A stretch of DNA of 64,000 bases from the NCBI RefSeq assembly GCF_014193655.1, contig NZ_JACHZQ010000003.1, positions 682,001-746,000 of the forward strand, written 5' to 3'. Every line of letters begins with the position of its first letter. The stretch's first letter is position 1. The notes under the pieces were generated by a model. It searched no databases. It saw only the letters and a program-made list of their open reading frames with translations, and was not told where the DNA came from. This DNA comes from Rhizobium sp. BK313 (GTDB lineage: Bacteria; Pseudomonadota; Alphaproteobacteria; Rhizobiales; Rhizobiaceae). Made by a program: the position numbers and the translations under genes. This document shows positions 8,115-16,507 of the stretch, one piece after another.

Positions 8115-8990
8115 ATGACAGCCGTTGTTCTGCCGCCCGACACCCATCATTTCAAGTTGGGGTCCTGCACCATCACCGTCGTCAAGGATGGTGCGAACAT
8201 TCTGGACAATCCCTGGGAAATCTTCGGGTCGAACCAGGCTCCGGAAACGGTGCAGAAGCTTTTGGCGCAGAACTTCTTGCCGACCGAAAAGCTCGTCAAC
8301 AGCTATGCACCTGCTATCATCGACACCGGCACCGACGTGATCGTCGTCGACACCGGCTTCGGCCCCGCCGGCCGCGCTCGCGGCTTGGGCCGTTTTCGCG
8401 AAGGTCTGAAGGCTGTCGGCTACACGCCGGAGCAGGTGACCGTGGTCGCTCTGACGCATCTGCATGGCGACCACATCAGCGGGTTGATAGAGGACGGCGC
8501 CCCGGCCTTCCCGAACGCACGCTACGTCACCGGCGAGATCGAATATGAATTCTGGACCGACAAGGCCCGCGAAGGGACACCTGCCGAAGGCGGCCACAAG
8601 GCGGTGCTTGCCAATGTCGTGCCTTTTGCCGAAAAGATGACCTTCCTCAAGGAAGGCGATCAGATCGTCAACGGCATGACAGCCATGCTCGCTCCCGGCC
8701 ATACGCCCGGTCATCTCGTCTTCCACCTGCAGTCGGATGGCAAGCAGCTGGTGATGACGGGCGATGTCGCCAATCACTACATTCTCTCGCTTGGCCGCCC
8801 GGATTGGGAAGTGCGCTTCGACGCCGACAAGATCCAGGCCGCCAAGACCCGTCGTCGTGTCTTCGACATGATCTCCGCCGATCGTATCCCCTTCTTGGGT
8901 TTCCATATGCCGTTCCCGGCAGTCGGTTTCGTCGAAAAGCATCAGGACGGTTTCCGCTACATCCCGAAGACCTATCAGTTCGATCTCTGA
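8115..8990 (+). CDS. MBL-fold metallo-hydrolase
   Basis: A 291-residue metallo-beta-lactamase-fold enzyme. The metal-binding motif is HLHGDH (residues 115-120), followed by a further His in APGHTPGH and a bridging Asp in MTGDVANH, so a dinuclear metal site is expected. It resembles the lactonase/thiolesterase side of the superfamily, but the substrate is unknown; an N-acyl-homoserine lactonase role is possible and unproven. The ATG at 8115 has GGAG about 11 bases upstream. Longer in-frame starts give no recognisable signal peptide. A terminator follows at about 9026. Confidence 0.85.
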   Translation: MTAVVLPPDTHHFKLGSCTITVVKDGANILDNPWEIFGSNQAPETVQKLLAQNFLPTEKLVNSYAPAIIDTGTDVIVVDTGFGPAGRARGLGRFREGLKAVGYTPEQVTVVALTHLHGDHISGLIEDGAPAFPNARYVTGEIEYEFWTDKAREGTPAEGGHKAVLANVVPFAEKMTFLKEGDQIVNGMTAMLAPGHTPGHLVFHLQSDGKQLVMTGDVANHYILSLGRPDWEVRFDADKIQAAKTRRRVFDMISADRIPFLGFHMPFPAVGFVEKHQDGFRYIPKTYQFDL

Positions 8991-9025
8991 GATCGAACTG
9001 CCGCGCAAGATTTAGGCCAATCTCG

Positions 9026-9054
9026 AAAGCCCGGTCGTGCGCCGGGCGCTTTTC
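9026..9054 (+). terminator. Rho-independent terminator after the MBL hydrolase gene
   Basis: The stem GCCCGG/CCGGGC (9029-9034 with 9042-9047) is followed by GCTTTT. It sits in the 190-bp gap before guaB. Nothing else was recognised in that gap apart from the guaB ribosome binding region. Confidence 0.65.
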
Positions 9055-9180
9055 CCTATTCCCTTCCTGTCATAGACGTGTTACCAGCCCTCGCCAACTT
9101 CCAAGCAACACTTGCAAGATCGCCCGGTAGACGATTCGTTCCGGAGCCGTCCTGCTTTTCACAGACGAAGGAATTTGGCC

Positions 9181-10665
9181 ATGGCACGCATTATTGAAAC
9201 GTCAACCGGGTTGGATGCTCTGACATTCGACGACGTGCTCCTGCAGCCGGGACACTCCGAGGTCATGCCCGGCCAGACGAACATCGCCACCCGCATCGCC
9301 CAAGACATCGAACTCAACCTGCCGATTCTGTCAGCGGCCATGGACACCGTGACGGAAAGCCGTCTCGCCATCGCCATGGCCCAGGCTGGCGGCCTTGGCG
9401 TCGTCCATCGCAACCTGACGCCGGTCCAGCAGGCCGAAGAGGTCCGCCAAGTCAAGAAGTTCGAAAGCGGCATGGTGGTCAATCCGGTAACGATCGGTCC
9501 GGAAGCAACGCTTGCCGAAGCGCTCGGCCTGATGCGGGCGCACGGCATTTCCGGTATCCCGGTTGTCGAGAAGTCGCATCGCCTCGTCGGCATCCTCACC
9601 AACCGTGACGTCCGCTTCGCCTCCGATCCGGAGCAGAAGATCTACGAATTGATGACCCGCGAAAATCTCGTCACGGTCAAGGACGGCGTGCAGCAGCAGG
9701 AGGCCAAGCGCCTGCTGCACCAGCACCGCATCGAGAAGCTGCTGGTCGTGGACGGCGAGGGCCGCCTCGTCGGCCTGATAACCGTCAAGGATATCGAGAA
9801 GTCGCAGCTCAACCCGAACGCTTCGAAGGATGCGCAGGGCCGCCTTCGCGCCGCCGCCGCCATCAGCGTCGGTGACGATGGCTACGAGCGTGCCGAGCGC
9901 CTGATCGAGGCCGGCGTCGACTTGTTGGTCGTCGATACCGCCCACGGCCATTCGCAGCGTGTCCTCGACGCCGTCACCAGGGTCAAGAAGCTCTCCAACT
10001 CGGTTCGTATCATGGCCGGCAATGTTGCCACCTATGACGGCACACGGGCGCTGATCGACGCCGGCGCGGACGCCGTCAAGGTCGGTATCGGCCCCGGCTC
10101 CATCTGCACGACCCGCATCGTCGCCGGCGTCGGCGTGCCGCAGCTCGCCGCCATCATGTCGGCAGTCCAGGCCGCGCAGGACCAGAACATCCCCGTCATC
10201 GCCGACGGCGGCATCAAGTTCTCCGGCGACCTTGCCAAGGCGATCGCCGCCGGCGCATCGGCTGCCATGGTTGGCTCGCTTCTCGCCGGAACGGATGAAA
10301 GCCCGGGTGAGGTCTATCTTTATCAGGGCCGTTCTTTCAAGGCGTATCGCGGCATGGGTTCCGTTGGCGCCATGGCGCGTGGCTCGGCCGATCGCTACTT
10401 CCAGGCGGAAGTGCGCGACACGCTGAAGCTGGTGCCTGAGGGTATCGAAGGCCAGGTCCCCTATAAGGGTTCGGTCTCGGGCGTGCTGCACCAGCTCGCC
10501 GGTGGCCTCAAGGCTGCGATGGGCTACGTCGGCGGCGCCGATCTGAAGGACTTCCAGGAGCGCGCTACGTTCGTACGTATCTCCGGTGCAGGACTTCGGG
10601 AAAGCCACGCCCACGACGTCACGATCACACGCGAGAGCCCGAACTATCCGGGCGCCGGCGTCTGA
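9181..10665 (+). CDS. guaB: Inosine-5'-monophosphate dehydrogenase
   Basis: 494 residues. The enzyme oxidises IMP to XMP with NAD+, the committed step of GMP synthesis. It has the (beta/alpha)8 barrel with two inserted CBS domains (about residues 95-215, for example NPVTIGPEATLAEALGLM and MTRENLVTVKDG). The catalytic loop GIGPGSICTTR carries the active-site Cys, and the mobile flap has GSADRYFQ. The ATG at 9181 gives the conserved start with LTFDDVLLQPG near residue 13. A longer frame upstream lacks homology-like sequence. A small membrane-protein gene begins 3 bases after the stop. Confidence 0.97.
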   Translation: MARIIETSTGLDALTFDDVLLQPGHSEVMPGQTNIATRIAQDIELNLPILSAAMDTVTESRLAIAMAQAGGLGVVHRNLTPVQQAEEVRQVKKFESGMVVNPVTIGPEATLAEALGLMRAHGISGIPVVEKSHRLVGILTNRDVRFASDPEQKIYELMTRENLVTVKDGVQQQEAKRLLHQHRIEKLLVVDGEGRLVGLITVKDIEKSQLNPNASKDAQGRLRAAAAISVGDDGYERAERLIEAGVDLLVVDTAHGHSQRVLDAVTRVKKLSNSVRIMAGNVATYDGTRALIDAGADAVKVGIGPGSICTTRIVAGVGVPQLAAIMSAVQAAQDQNIPVIADGGIKFSGDLAKAIAAGASAAMVGSLLAGTDESPGEVYLYQGRSFKAYRGMGSVGAMARGSADRYFQAEVRDTLKLVPEGIEGQVPYKGSVSGVLHQLAGGLKAAMGYVGGADLKDFQERATFVRISGAGLRESHAHDVTITRESPNYPGAGV

Positions 10666-10668
10666 TCT

Positions 10669-11259
10669 ATGCAGGGTAGCGCTCAAGGCAACGCCAGGTC
10701 TCTTCAAGGCCTGACGGCAGTCCTCGCGGCCTTGTCCTTGGCGCTCTTCGCCTGGATCTATGCGGGCTTTGTCCCCGCCTTCCGCGCCGCAGCCGGCGGG
10801 CAGGAAATGCTGGATGCGCGCATCGGCGGCTACGAGTCGGAAGATGTCGTCGCCATGGTGCGATATCTCAAAGATCAGCCCGACCCGGCGGCGATCCTGC
10901 ATTCCATGTATCTCGGGCCGGAGCTCGTCTTTCCGCTGGTGCTGAGCGGCTTGCTGTTCTGCCTGCTGCGATTGGTCGGGCCGGGCGGCACTTTTTTCGG
11001 CCGGCCGATCCGGCCTGCGGTGGTCGCGCTAATCTTCTTCCTGCCGATTTTCTACGGCGTGATGGACTATTCCGAGAACATTGCCGGCTTACTGCTCTTT
11101 CCGCCGGCTGCGCCGCCTGATGGCACCGTGACGCTGCTCTCGGGTCTTCTGCCGGTCATCGTGCGGCTGAAGTTCCTGTCACTGGTCGTCACCATCATTC
11201 TACTGGCCCGTTTCGCGATTCTTCGCTACCTGTCTCCGGACGGTTCCAAGCCGTCCTGA
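10669..11259 (+). CDS. Small polytopic membrane protein of unknown function
   Basis: 196 residues with about four hydrophobic segments, near residues 12-32, 80-100, 112-132 and 160-185. It has no catalytic motif I recognise. It begins 3 bases after the guaB stop and is probably co-transcribed with guaB. There is no Shine-Dalgarno sequence of its own in the gap, so translation may depend on ribosomes finishing guaB. The middle loop contains YSENIAGLL. Function not assigned. Confidence 0.75.
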   Translation: MQGSAQGNARSLQGLTAVLAALSLALFAWIYAGFVPAFRAAAGGQEMLDARIGGYESEDVVAMVRYLKDQPDPAAILHSMYLGPELVFPLVLSGLLFCLLRLVGPGGTFFGRPIRPAVVALIFFLPIFYGVMDYSENIAGLLLFPPAAPPDGTVTLLSGLLPVIVRLKFLSLVVTIILLARFAILRYLSPDGSKPS

Positions 11260-11286
11260 GCGGTTGTTTCTGCCGTTCAGCAATCC

Positions 11287-11398
11287 CTAGAGCGGTTCAG
11301 CGTTTCACGGAATCGCTTTCCCGCTCTATCCCTTTGTTTTACGCAATTCCGGACGGAAAACCGCTTCGCACTTTTCCTGGAATTGCTCTAAGGAGTTG
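11287..11398. repeat. Rhizobial-type intergenic repeat, copy 1
   Basis: About 110 bp containing AGAGCGGTTCAGCG at one end and TTCCTGGAATTGCTCT at the other, with an internal TTACGCAATTCCGGACGG. The ends are loosely complementary (AGAGC...GCTCT). A diverged copy in inverted orientation lies at 38027-38110. Short palindromic elements of this kind are common between genes in Rhizobium and relatives. It separates the small membrane gene from the MAPEG gene. Confidence 0.65.
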
Positions 11399-11403
11399 GC
11401 GGC

Positions 11404-11826
11404 GTGACCGGCTATGAAATGTTCTGGCCCATGATGGCCCATGCGGTGCTTGTCTATATTCTTTACGCGCTGTTAGGCTTGCGCCGCCGGAGTGCGGTGA
11501 AGGCCGGCAAGATCAGGCAATCGCAATTTCGCGAAAATTACGCTGCTGACGAGCCGGCGCAAAGCCTGGTGGTGCGTAACAATCTCGCCAATCAGTTCGA
11601 ACTTCCCGTGCTCTTTTATGCTTGCTCTATCGCGCTATTCGTCGCCCAGGCGGATAATCTGCCTGCCGTCATCCTGGCCTGGATCTTCGTTGGGTCGCGC
11701 TACGCCCACACCTTCGTGCATGTCACCAGCAACAATCTACGCTATCGCAGCCCGCTTTTCGCCATCGGCTATATTGCTCTTGCCGGCATGTGGGGCTGGC
11801 TTGCCGTTTGGATGACGTTCTCCTAA
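11404..11826 (+). CDS. MAPEG-family membrane protein
   Basis: 140 residues with four predicted membrane helices. The N-terminal helix MFWPMMAHAVLVYILYALLG is followed by a basic loop, then the family-typical NNLANQFELPVLFYA and a YAHTFVHVTSNNLRYRS segment. MAPEG proteins include microsomal glutathione transferases and related enzymes; the bacterial role is uncertain. The GTG start has AAGGAG about 10 bases upstream, at the edge of the intergenic repeat. It probably has its own transcript, because the repeat separates it from the guaB unit. Confidence 0.85.
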   Translation: MTGYEMFWPMMAHAVLVYILYALLGLRRRSAVKAGKIRQSQFRENYAADEPAQSLVVRNNLANQFELPVLFYACSIALFVAQADNLPAVILAWIFVGSRYAHTFVHVTSNNLRYRSPLFAIGYIALAGMWGWLAVWMTFS

Positions 11827-11975
11827 CCAAACTTGCGTTTTCGCGGGGAACAACCTGCGGTAACGTATTTGTGTTCTTCCTTTACCATCCCACTGCACTC
11901 CATTGACCTATCTTGTCACGGGGTGGCTTTGCTTTGGGATGCGGGCTGCCGGGGAAAGATGAGGAGGAACACAAT

Positions 11976-12857
11976 ATGAGCATGGATAAGCCCATCGTGA
12001 CCCAGGCGATGATCAATGCTTACGACGAATATACGCACCTGACGCTCGATCGCCGCGGTTTTATGGAAAAGCTGACGAAGCTCGCGGGCTCGGCAGGGGC
12101 CGCGGCCGCGATCGCGCCGTTGCTTGCGGCCAACAAGGCTAGCGCCGAGATCGTTGCCGCCGATGACAGCCGTCTCGAGACGAAGGATGTCACTTACCCT
12201 GGCAAGGGTGGTGAGATGAAAGGCTATCTCGTTCGGCCGAAGGGTGCTGGCGGGAAGCTCGGCGCTGTGATCATCATTCATGAAAATCGTGGTCTCAATC
12301 CGCATATCCGCGATGTCGCCCGCCGCATGGCGCTGGAAGGTTTCATCACATTGGCGCCGGATTTCCTGTCGCCCCTCGGCGGCACGCCGGAGGATGAGGA
12401 CAAGGCACGCGACATGTTCACCAAGCTCGATGCGGAGCAAACGGTCGCTAATGCCGAAGCGAGCCTGACCTACCTTTCCAAGCTCGACGGCTCCAACGGC
12501 AAGGTCGGCGCAATCGGCTTCTGCTGGGGCGGCGGTGTCATCAACCGCTTCGCTACCAAGTCGCCGGAGCTGAAGGCCGGTGTTGCCTACTATGGTGCGC
12601 AGCCGGCGGCAGCCGATGTGCCTGATATCAAGGCGGCGCTTCTTCTGCATTATGCCGGTCTCGACGAGCGCATCAATGCCGGCATTCCCGCCTATCGCGA
12701 GGCGCTGGAAAAGGACAAGAAGACCTTCGAGATATTCGTCTATGACGGCGCCAATCACGCCTTCAACAATGACACCTCGGCCGCCCGTTACGACAAGAAA
12801 GCCGCCGATCTTGCTTGGAGCCGGACGGTGGCGTTTCTGAAGAAGTACCTGGCTTAA
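11976..12857 (+). CDS. Dienelactone hydrolase-family protein with Tat-type signal
   Basis: 293 residues. An alpha/beta hydrolase with the dienelactone hydrolase nucleophile elbow GFCWGGG (Cys nucleophile) and a late His in DGANHAF; the acid is probably the Asp in GLDERIN. The N-terminus has a twin-arginine motif LDRRGFMEKLTKLAG, followed by an alanine-rich hydrophobic stretch ending NKASAE, which suggests export of the folded enzyme by the Tat system. The motif starts about 23 residues in, which is late but seen in this subfamily. The start at 11976 is supported by GAGGAGG 8 bases upstream. Substrate unknown. Confidence 0.88.
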   Translation: MSMDKPIVTQAMINAYDEYTHLTLDRRGFMEKLTKLAGSAGAAAAIAPLLAANKASAEIVAADDSRLETKDVTYPGKGGEMKGYLVRPKGAGGKLGAVIIIHENRGLNPHIRDVARRMALEGFITLAPDFLSPLGGTPEDEDKARDMFTKLDAEQTVANAEASLTYLSKLDGSNGKVGAIGFCWGGGVINRFATKSPELKAGVAYYGAQPAAADVPDIKAALLLHYAGLDERINAGIPAYREALEKDKKTFEIFVYDGANHAFNNDTSAARYDKKAADLAWSRTVAFLKKYLA

Positions 12858-13022
12858 GCTAAGCGATTAGCGACACGGGGATTGGACTCGATAATGGCTT
12901 GGGCCGGCGCGTCCATGTCCTGCCGTGACTGCGCCGCCAGCCCAGCCGATCTCGCGTGCAGGCTGCGGATCGCTATGCAAAGGCGGCAGCCACGCTTCGG
13001 CCTTTGTTGCCCATAGCGCATT

Positions 13023-13039
13023 TGTATCATTATATTACA
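13023..13039. promoter_or_regulatory. AT-rich imperfect palindrome upstream of the tetR-type gene
   Basis: TGTATCATTATATTACA has matching TGTA/TACA arms. It lies in the 12858-13141 spacer, about 100 bp before the TetR start. TetR-family genes are often autoregulated through such sites. The rest of this spacer holds nothing I recognise. Confidence 0.35.
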
Positions 13040-13141
13040 CTTAAAATTGAACTTTTCTCATTTACGCGCATTGAACAAGCGTGTGGCATAAGCTGGCACA
13101 CGCCCCGGCGTCGTTCCGAGTGACAATGAAATGGGAAATGC

Positions 13142-13855
13142 ATGAGTCCGGAAAACCCCGCTCGCATCAAATTCCGCAAGCAGCCTAAGCAGGAACGCAG
13201 TATCCACCGCGTCGATGTCATTTTGTCGGCCGCCGCACAACTGATCGCCGACAAAGGCGTCAGCGCCATGACAATGACGGAGCTTGCCACCGCTGCCGGC
13301 GTGCCGATCGGTTCCGTTTATCAATATTTTCCTGAGAAAGCCGCGATCGTAACGGCGCTGTTCGACCGCCACGCCGTTCTCGTCCAACAAAAGACGACGG
13401 AAGTCTTCAGCGCCGTAAAGTCCCTCGATCACGCTGTCGATCTCGTCTGCGGCGTGATCGACTGGTATTATCGCGAGTTCCGCGGTGATCCGACCTATAT
13501 GGGCGTGTGGCTGGGGACGGAGACGGACCGGGATCTTCTGAAGTTGAACATACAGCACAGTAATCGCGTCGCCGAAATCTTCCTGAAGGGCATCGAAGCC
13601 TATCTTCCGGCCGACAGTCAGATCGACCTGCAGGCCCGCACCCAACTCTTCAGCCACCTCATCGGCGCCTCCGTCCGCCTCGCGATCATGAGCGAGAGGA
13701 GCCTTGCGATCCGCATGCTCAACGAATGGAAACAGGTGATCCGGGCGACACTGTTCGCCGAGCCCAGTGGCGAGGCAACCGGCAATAGGCAAACTATTCT
13801 CCAGAATTCCGTAACAGACGCCAGCAGCGGCAGCTCTCGGTCTGGAGCGGACTAG
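13142..13855 (+). CDS. TetR/AcrR-family transcriptional regulator
   Basis: 237 residues. The N-terminal DNA-binding domain (about residues 18-68) reads RVDVILSAAAQLIADKG, then the helix-turn-helix MTELATAAGVPIGSVYQYF, typical of TetR. The C-terminal ligand domain has a WYYREFRGDP segment and is not assigned to a ligand. Its last 25 residues are Ser/Gly/Ala-rich and probably disordered. It stands alone, with no divergent partner. The palindrome at 13023-13039 could be an autoregulatory site. Its target genes are not evident; the preceding hydrolase gene is on the same strand 284 bp away. Confidence 0.9.
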   Translation: MSPENPARIKFRKQPKQERSIHRVDVILSAAAQLIADKGVSAMTMTELATAAGVPIGSVYQYFPEKAAIVTALFDRHAVLVQQKTTEVFSAVKSLDHAVDLVCGVIDWYYREFRGDPTYMGVWLGTETDRDLLKLNIQHSNRVAEIFLKGIEAYLPADSQIDLQARTQLFSHLIGASVRLAIMSERSLAIRMLNEWKQVIRATLFAEPSGEATGNRQTILQNSVTDASSGSSRSGAD

Positions 13856-13943
13856 GAGCTGTCGCAAGAGTCTCATTTAGTCATCTACGTCTTTGACCGC
13901 TATGGGACGAGCCGAAATAGCGTTATCGCGAAACTCCCGCTTC

Positions 13944-14150
13944 TCACCAATGTCCGGGCGATGTTTCGCTCGTCACATAATTTTTGGCTTCGTCGAACCA
14001 GCGCGACGCGGCCTGTGCAATTTCCTCGTGATTAGGAGCAGCCTCACTGGCCCAAACGACGATGCCGTCGGGGCGAGCGACCTGCAACCGAAGGCATCCT
14101 TTCGCCGAAAGTCTGCAATTGGCGAAAAGTTGCCGTTCATTCTCGACCGC
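13944..14150 (-). other. Possible small gene or remnant downstream of the LysR gene
   Basis: A minus-strand open frame of about 68 codons runs from a TAG to TGA at 13944-13946. Its second half reads like real protein (LQVARPDGIVVWASEA, then ASRWFDEAKNYV). There is no good ATG or GTG with a ribosome binding site, so it may be the 3' remnant of a decayed gene. It occupies most of the 13856-14164 gap, where nothing else was seen. Confidence 0.25.
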
Positions 14151-14164
14151 CTACTGCCTAAACA

Positions 14165-15118
14165 TCACCAGCCCGGCAGAATATGCCCGGCGCGTAGACG
14201 CGGATAGTAGCGCGTAAAGGTCTTCACATCGCCGTCGAGATCGTCGTCGACCACAGCCGGTGTGATGTTGTCCAGACAGGCGGAGATGTGGGCGGTGATG
14301 GCGTTCATCAGCGATACCGAAAGGCCCGGCCGCTTCATGATGCCGATCTGCACCGGGGGGAGCGGCGGGAAACCGTCCGCCTGGCTCAGCACCTTCATGC
14401 CGGTGCGAAGCGCCGATTCCGGCATGACCGATACCGCCATGCCGGCAAGCACAGCAGCGGCAACCACCGTGCAGGACCAGCTGGTGAACAGGATCTGATA
14501 GTCGCGGCCGCCGGCATCGAGCGCCGAGCAGGCAAGCTGCCGCCACTGGCAATCGCGACGCCCGACGGCGAGCGGAATAGGTGCATCGTCGCGTAGCGGA
14601 TGATTGGCCGAGCCGACCCAGCAGAGCGGCTCCGTCCGCACAACATCGGACATTCTCTCACGCGGATTATGGGTGACCAGCGCGATATCGAGCTCGCCGC
14701 GATGCATGCGTTCGGCCAGATCCACCGAGGGTTCGCAGACGATGTAGAGCTCGACGTTCGGATGCGTCTTGGCGAAGCGGCCGATGATCTCAGGCATATA
14801 GCGGTCGGCATAATCATCGGGTGTGCCGATGCGCAGCGTGCCTTCCAGCCGGTTGTCATCGAAGGCGGCGATCGCCTCGTTATTCAAGCGGATGATGCGG
14901 CGCGCATAATTGAGCAGCTTTTCGCCTTCCGCCGTCAGGCGGTTGCCGCGGCCATCCTTGATGAAAAGCTGTTTTCCGACGCGTTCTTCCAACCGGCGCA
15001 TCTGCATGGAAACCGCCGACTGCGTCTTGAACACCCGGTCGGCCGCCTTGGTGAAGCTGCCCGAATCCACAATGGCGATGAAGGTCTGCAACTGATCGAT
15101 ATCAAGCGGCGCGGCCAT
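14165..15118 (-). CDS. LysR-family transcriptional regulator
   Basis: 317 residues. The N-terminal winged helix has LQTFIAIVDSGSFTKAADRV and SAVSMQMRRLEERVGKQLF (residues 9-54), and the linker RIIRLNNEAIAAF leads into a substrate-binding domain starting LRIGTPDDYADRYMP. It is divergent from the DUF1127 gene, with a 195-bp spacer, so control of that gene is a reasonable inference from the usual LysR arrangement. The C-terminus has an extra tail beyond the normal domain (PAVVDDDLDGDVKTF onward). Confidence 0.92.
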   Translation of the reverse strand: MAAPLDIDQLQTFIAIVDSGSFTKAADRVFKTQSAVSMQMRRLEERVGKQLFIKDGRGNRLTAEGEKLLNYARRIIRLNNEAIAAFDDNRLEGTLRIGTPDDYADRYMPEIIGRFAKTHPNVELYIVCEPSVDLAERMHRGELDIALVTHNPRERMSDVVRTEPLCWVGSANHPLRDDAPIPLAVGRRDCQWRQLACSALDAGGRDYQILFTSWSCTVVAAAVLAGMAVSVMPESALRTGMKVLSQADGFPPLPPVQIGIMKRPGLSVSLMNAITAHISACLDNITPAVVDDDLDGDVKTFTRYYPRLRAGHILPGW

Positions 15119-15313
15119 GATCTCACCTATAAAAGAGTTTGATAATTATCATTAGAAACATTCGTTGGACTGATCAATAGGGCTTTGGCATCTTCCTAAT
15201 GCAAATCAGCATACCAATCGGACAGAACCTCCTGTCGAACTCCTCCCAGTCGACGCTCCTTCTCCGGACTTCCGGGAAGGGGCTTGGCTAGCGTGTGCCT
15301 GAAGGAAAGGACC

Positions 15314-15619
15314 ATGGAAATGCGCACGACAGATCGGACATTACATCTCGGCCACGCAAGGCCGTCGCTGCCCTTGACGGCACGCCTGACGCTTGCTTTC
15401 GATAAGATGGCATCCGTCTGGCGCGCATTCCGCAACCGCCGCGAGATCAATTATTTGAATGAGCTGAACGACAGCCAACTGATGGACATCGGCTTGACAC
15501 GCCATGACGTCACGTCGGCGCTTAACACCTCGACCTTCTTCGAGGACCCGTCCAGCTATCTGACCAACTCCGCGCGTCGCCGTACGCGCTTCTTCGGCTT
15601 CACCAACTTCCGTCGTTGA
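15314..15619 (+). CDS. DUF1127-domain small protein
   Basis: 101 residues. The C-terminal half contains the DUF1127 helix pattern: WRAFRNRREINYLNELNDSQ, then LMDIGLTRHDV. It is basic overall and ends in an Arg-rich RRRTRFF. DUF1127 proteins in alphaproteobacteria are small and arginine-rich, and some members bind RNA and affect sRNA stability. The start at 15314 follows GGAAAGG. It is divergent from a LysR gene, and a strong terminator follows, so it is a single-gene unit. Confidence 0.85.
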   Translation: MEMRTTDRTLHLGHARPSLPLTARLTLAFDKMASVWRAFRNRREINYLNELNDSQLMDIGLTRHDVTSALNTSTFFEDPSSYLTNSARRRTRFFGFTNFRR

Positions 15620-15670
15620 GGCCGATTAAACGTTTCCCCGCAGGGTGATAGCCAATAAGCCCTGCCTCTT

Positions 15671-15712
15671 ACCCGGTGTTCGGTTCAGTATCGACACCGG
15701 GTTTTTTCTTTT
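15671..15712 (+). terminator. Rho-independent terminator after the DUF1127 gene
   Basis: A perfect 9-bp stem ACCCGGTGT/ACACCGGGT (15671-15679 with 15694-15702) is followed by TTTTTCTTTT. Confidence 0.85.
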
Positions 15713-15810
15713 GGAGACGGCGTCGCCCCAATGGTAAGACTATCGGGGAAATTGCCTTGTCTTTCGAATGCCTTATGTTGGGACCAAGCTAAAATGCGAG
15801 GGCTACGATA

Positions 15811-16377
15811 ATGGCGACAGTGATCCTCTTCCATTCCGTGTACGGGCTGCGCCCCCTCGAACTGGACGCTGTCGAGCGTTTGCAGGCGGCAGGACACAAG
15901 GCGTTCGCGCCCGATCTCTATGACGGTTGGGTCGCCAGCTCAATCGACGAAGGCTTCGGATTAAAGGATGAGACCGGTTGGCAGACCATCTGCGAACGGG
16001 CGGAATGGGCGATGGCGGGCCTGCCGCCGTCAACAGTTCTGGCCGGATTTTCAATGGGCGCGGCAGTTGCGGCAAGTCTTTGGCCGAAGCGGCCCCAGAC
16101 CGCTGGCGTGCTCTTCCTTCATAGCATCGCCCAAATCCCGGAAAGCGCTCGCAAGGGCTTGCCGGTGCAGGTCCATCTTGCCGATCCGGATCAATTCGAA
16201 CCTGCGGAGGATGTTGCCGCGTGGCGATCTGCAGCCGCGCGATCAGAGATCGCGGCCGATGTCTTCACCTATCCGGGTGCAGGCCACCTCTATTCTGACG
16301 CCAGCCTGCCGGATTACGATGCCAAGGCGGCCGATCTCACATGGAGCCGCGTCATCCGTTTCCTCGATGCACTCTAA
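15811..16377 (+). CDS. Dienelactone hydrolase-family alpha/beta hydrolase (Ser nucleophile)
   Basis: 188 residues, a short dienelactone hydrolase-like fold. The elbow reads AGFSMGAAV, so the nucleophile is Ser rather than the Cys of true dienelactone hydrolases. A late Asp lies in HLADPDQF and a His in YPGAGHLYSD, which completes a hydrolase triad. It ends with LTWSRVIRFLDAL, matching the family C-terminus. It starts MATVILFHSVYGLRP with the oxyanion-type HSVYG loop. Substrate unknown. It is monocistronic as far as can be seen, 130 bp before the ABC-F gene. Confidence 0.85.
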   Translation: MATVILFHSVYGLRPLELDAVERLQAAGHKAFAPDLYDGWVASSIDEGFGLKDETGWQTICERAEWAMAGLPPSTVLAGFSMGAAVAASLWPKRPQTAGVLFLHSIAQIPESARKGLPVQVHLADPDQFEPAEDVAAWRSAAARSEIAADVFTYPGAGHLYSDASLPDYDAKAADLTWSRVIRFLDAL

Positions 16378-16507
16378 GCCACCTTGAACCAAAGGCTGAT
16401 GTCGCTTAGATTACCGGCCATCAGTCATTCCAACAGGATGTGTGCCGCAATGGATTCCAACCCGATCGCAACGCCAATTTGCCTTGCCACCGGGAAACGT
16501 CATATCC

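Noticed and set aside
9331..10902. 523-codon minus-strand open frame over guaB
   Set aside because: Antisense shadow of guaB with the typical biased composition.
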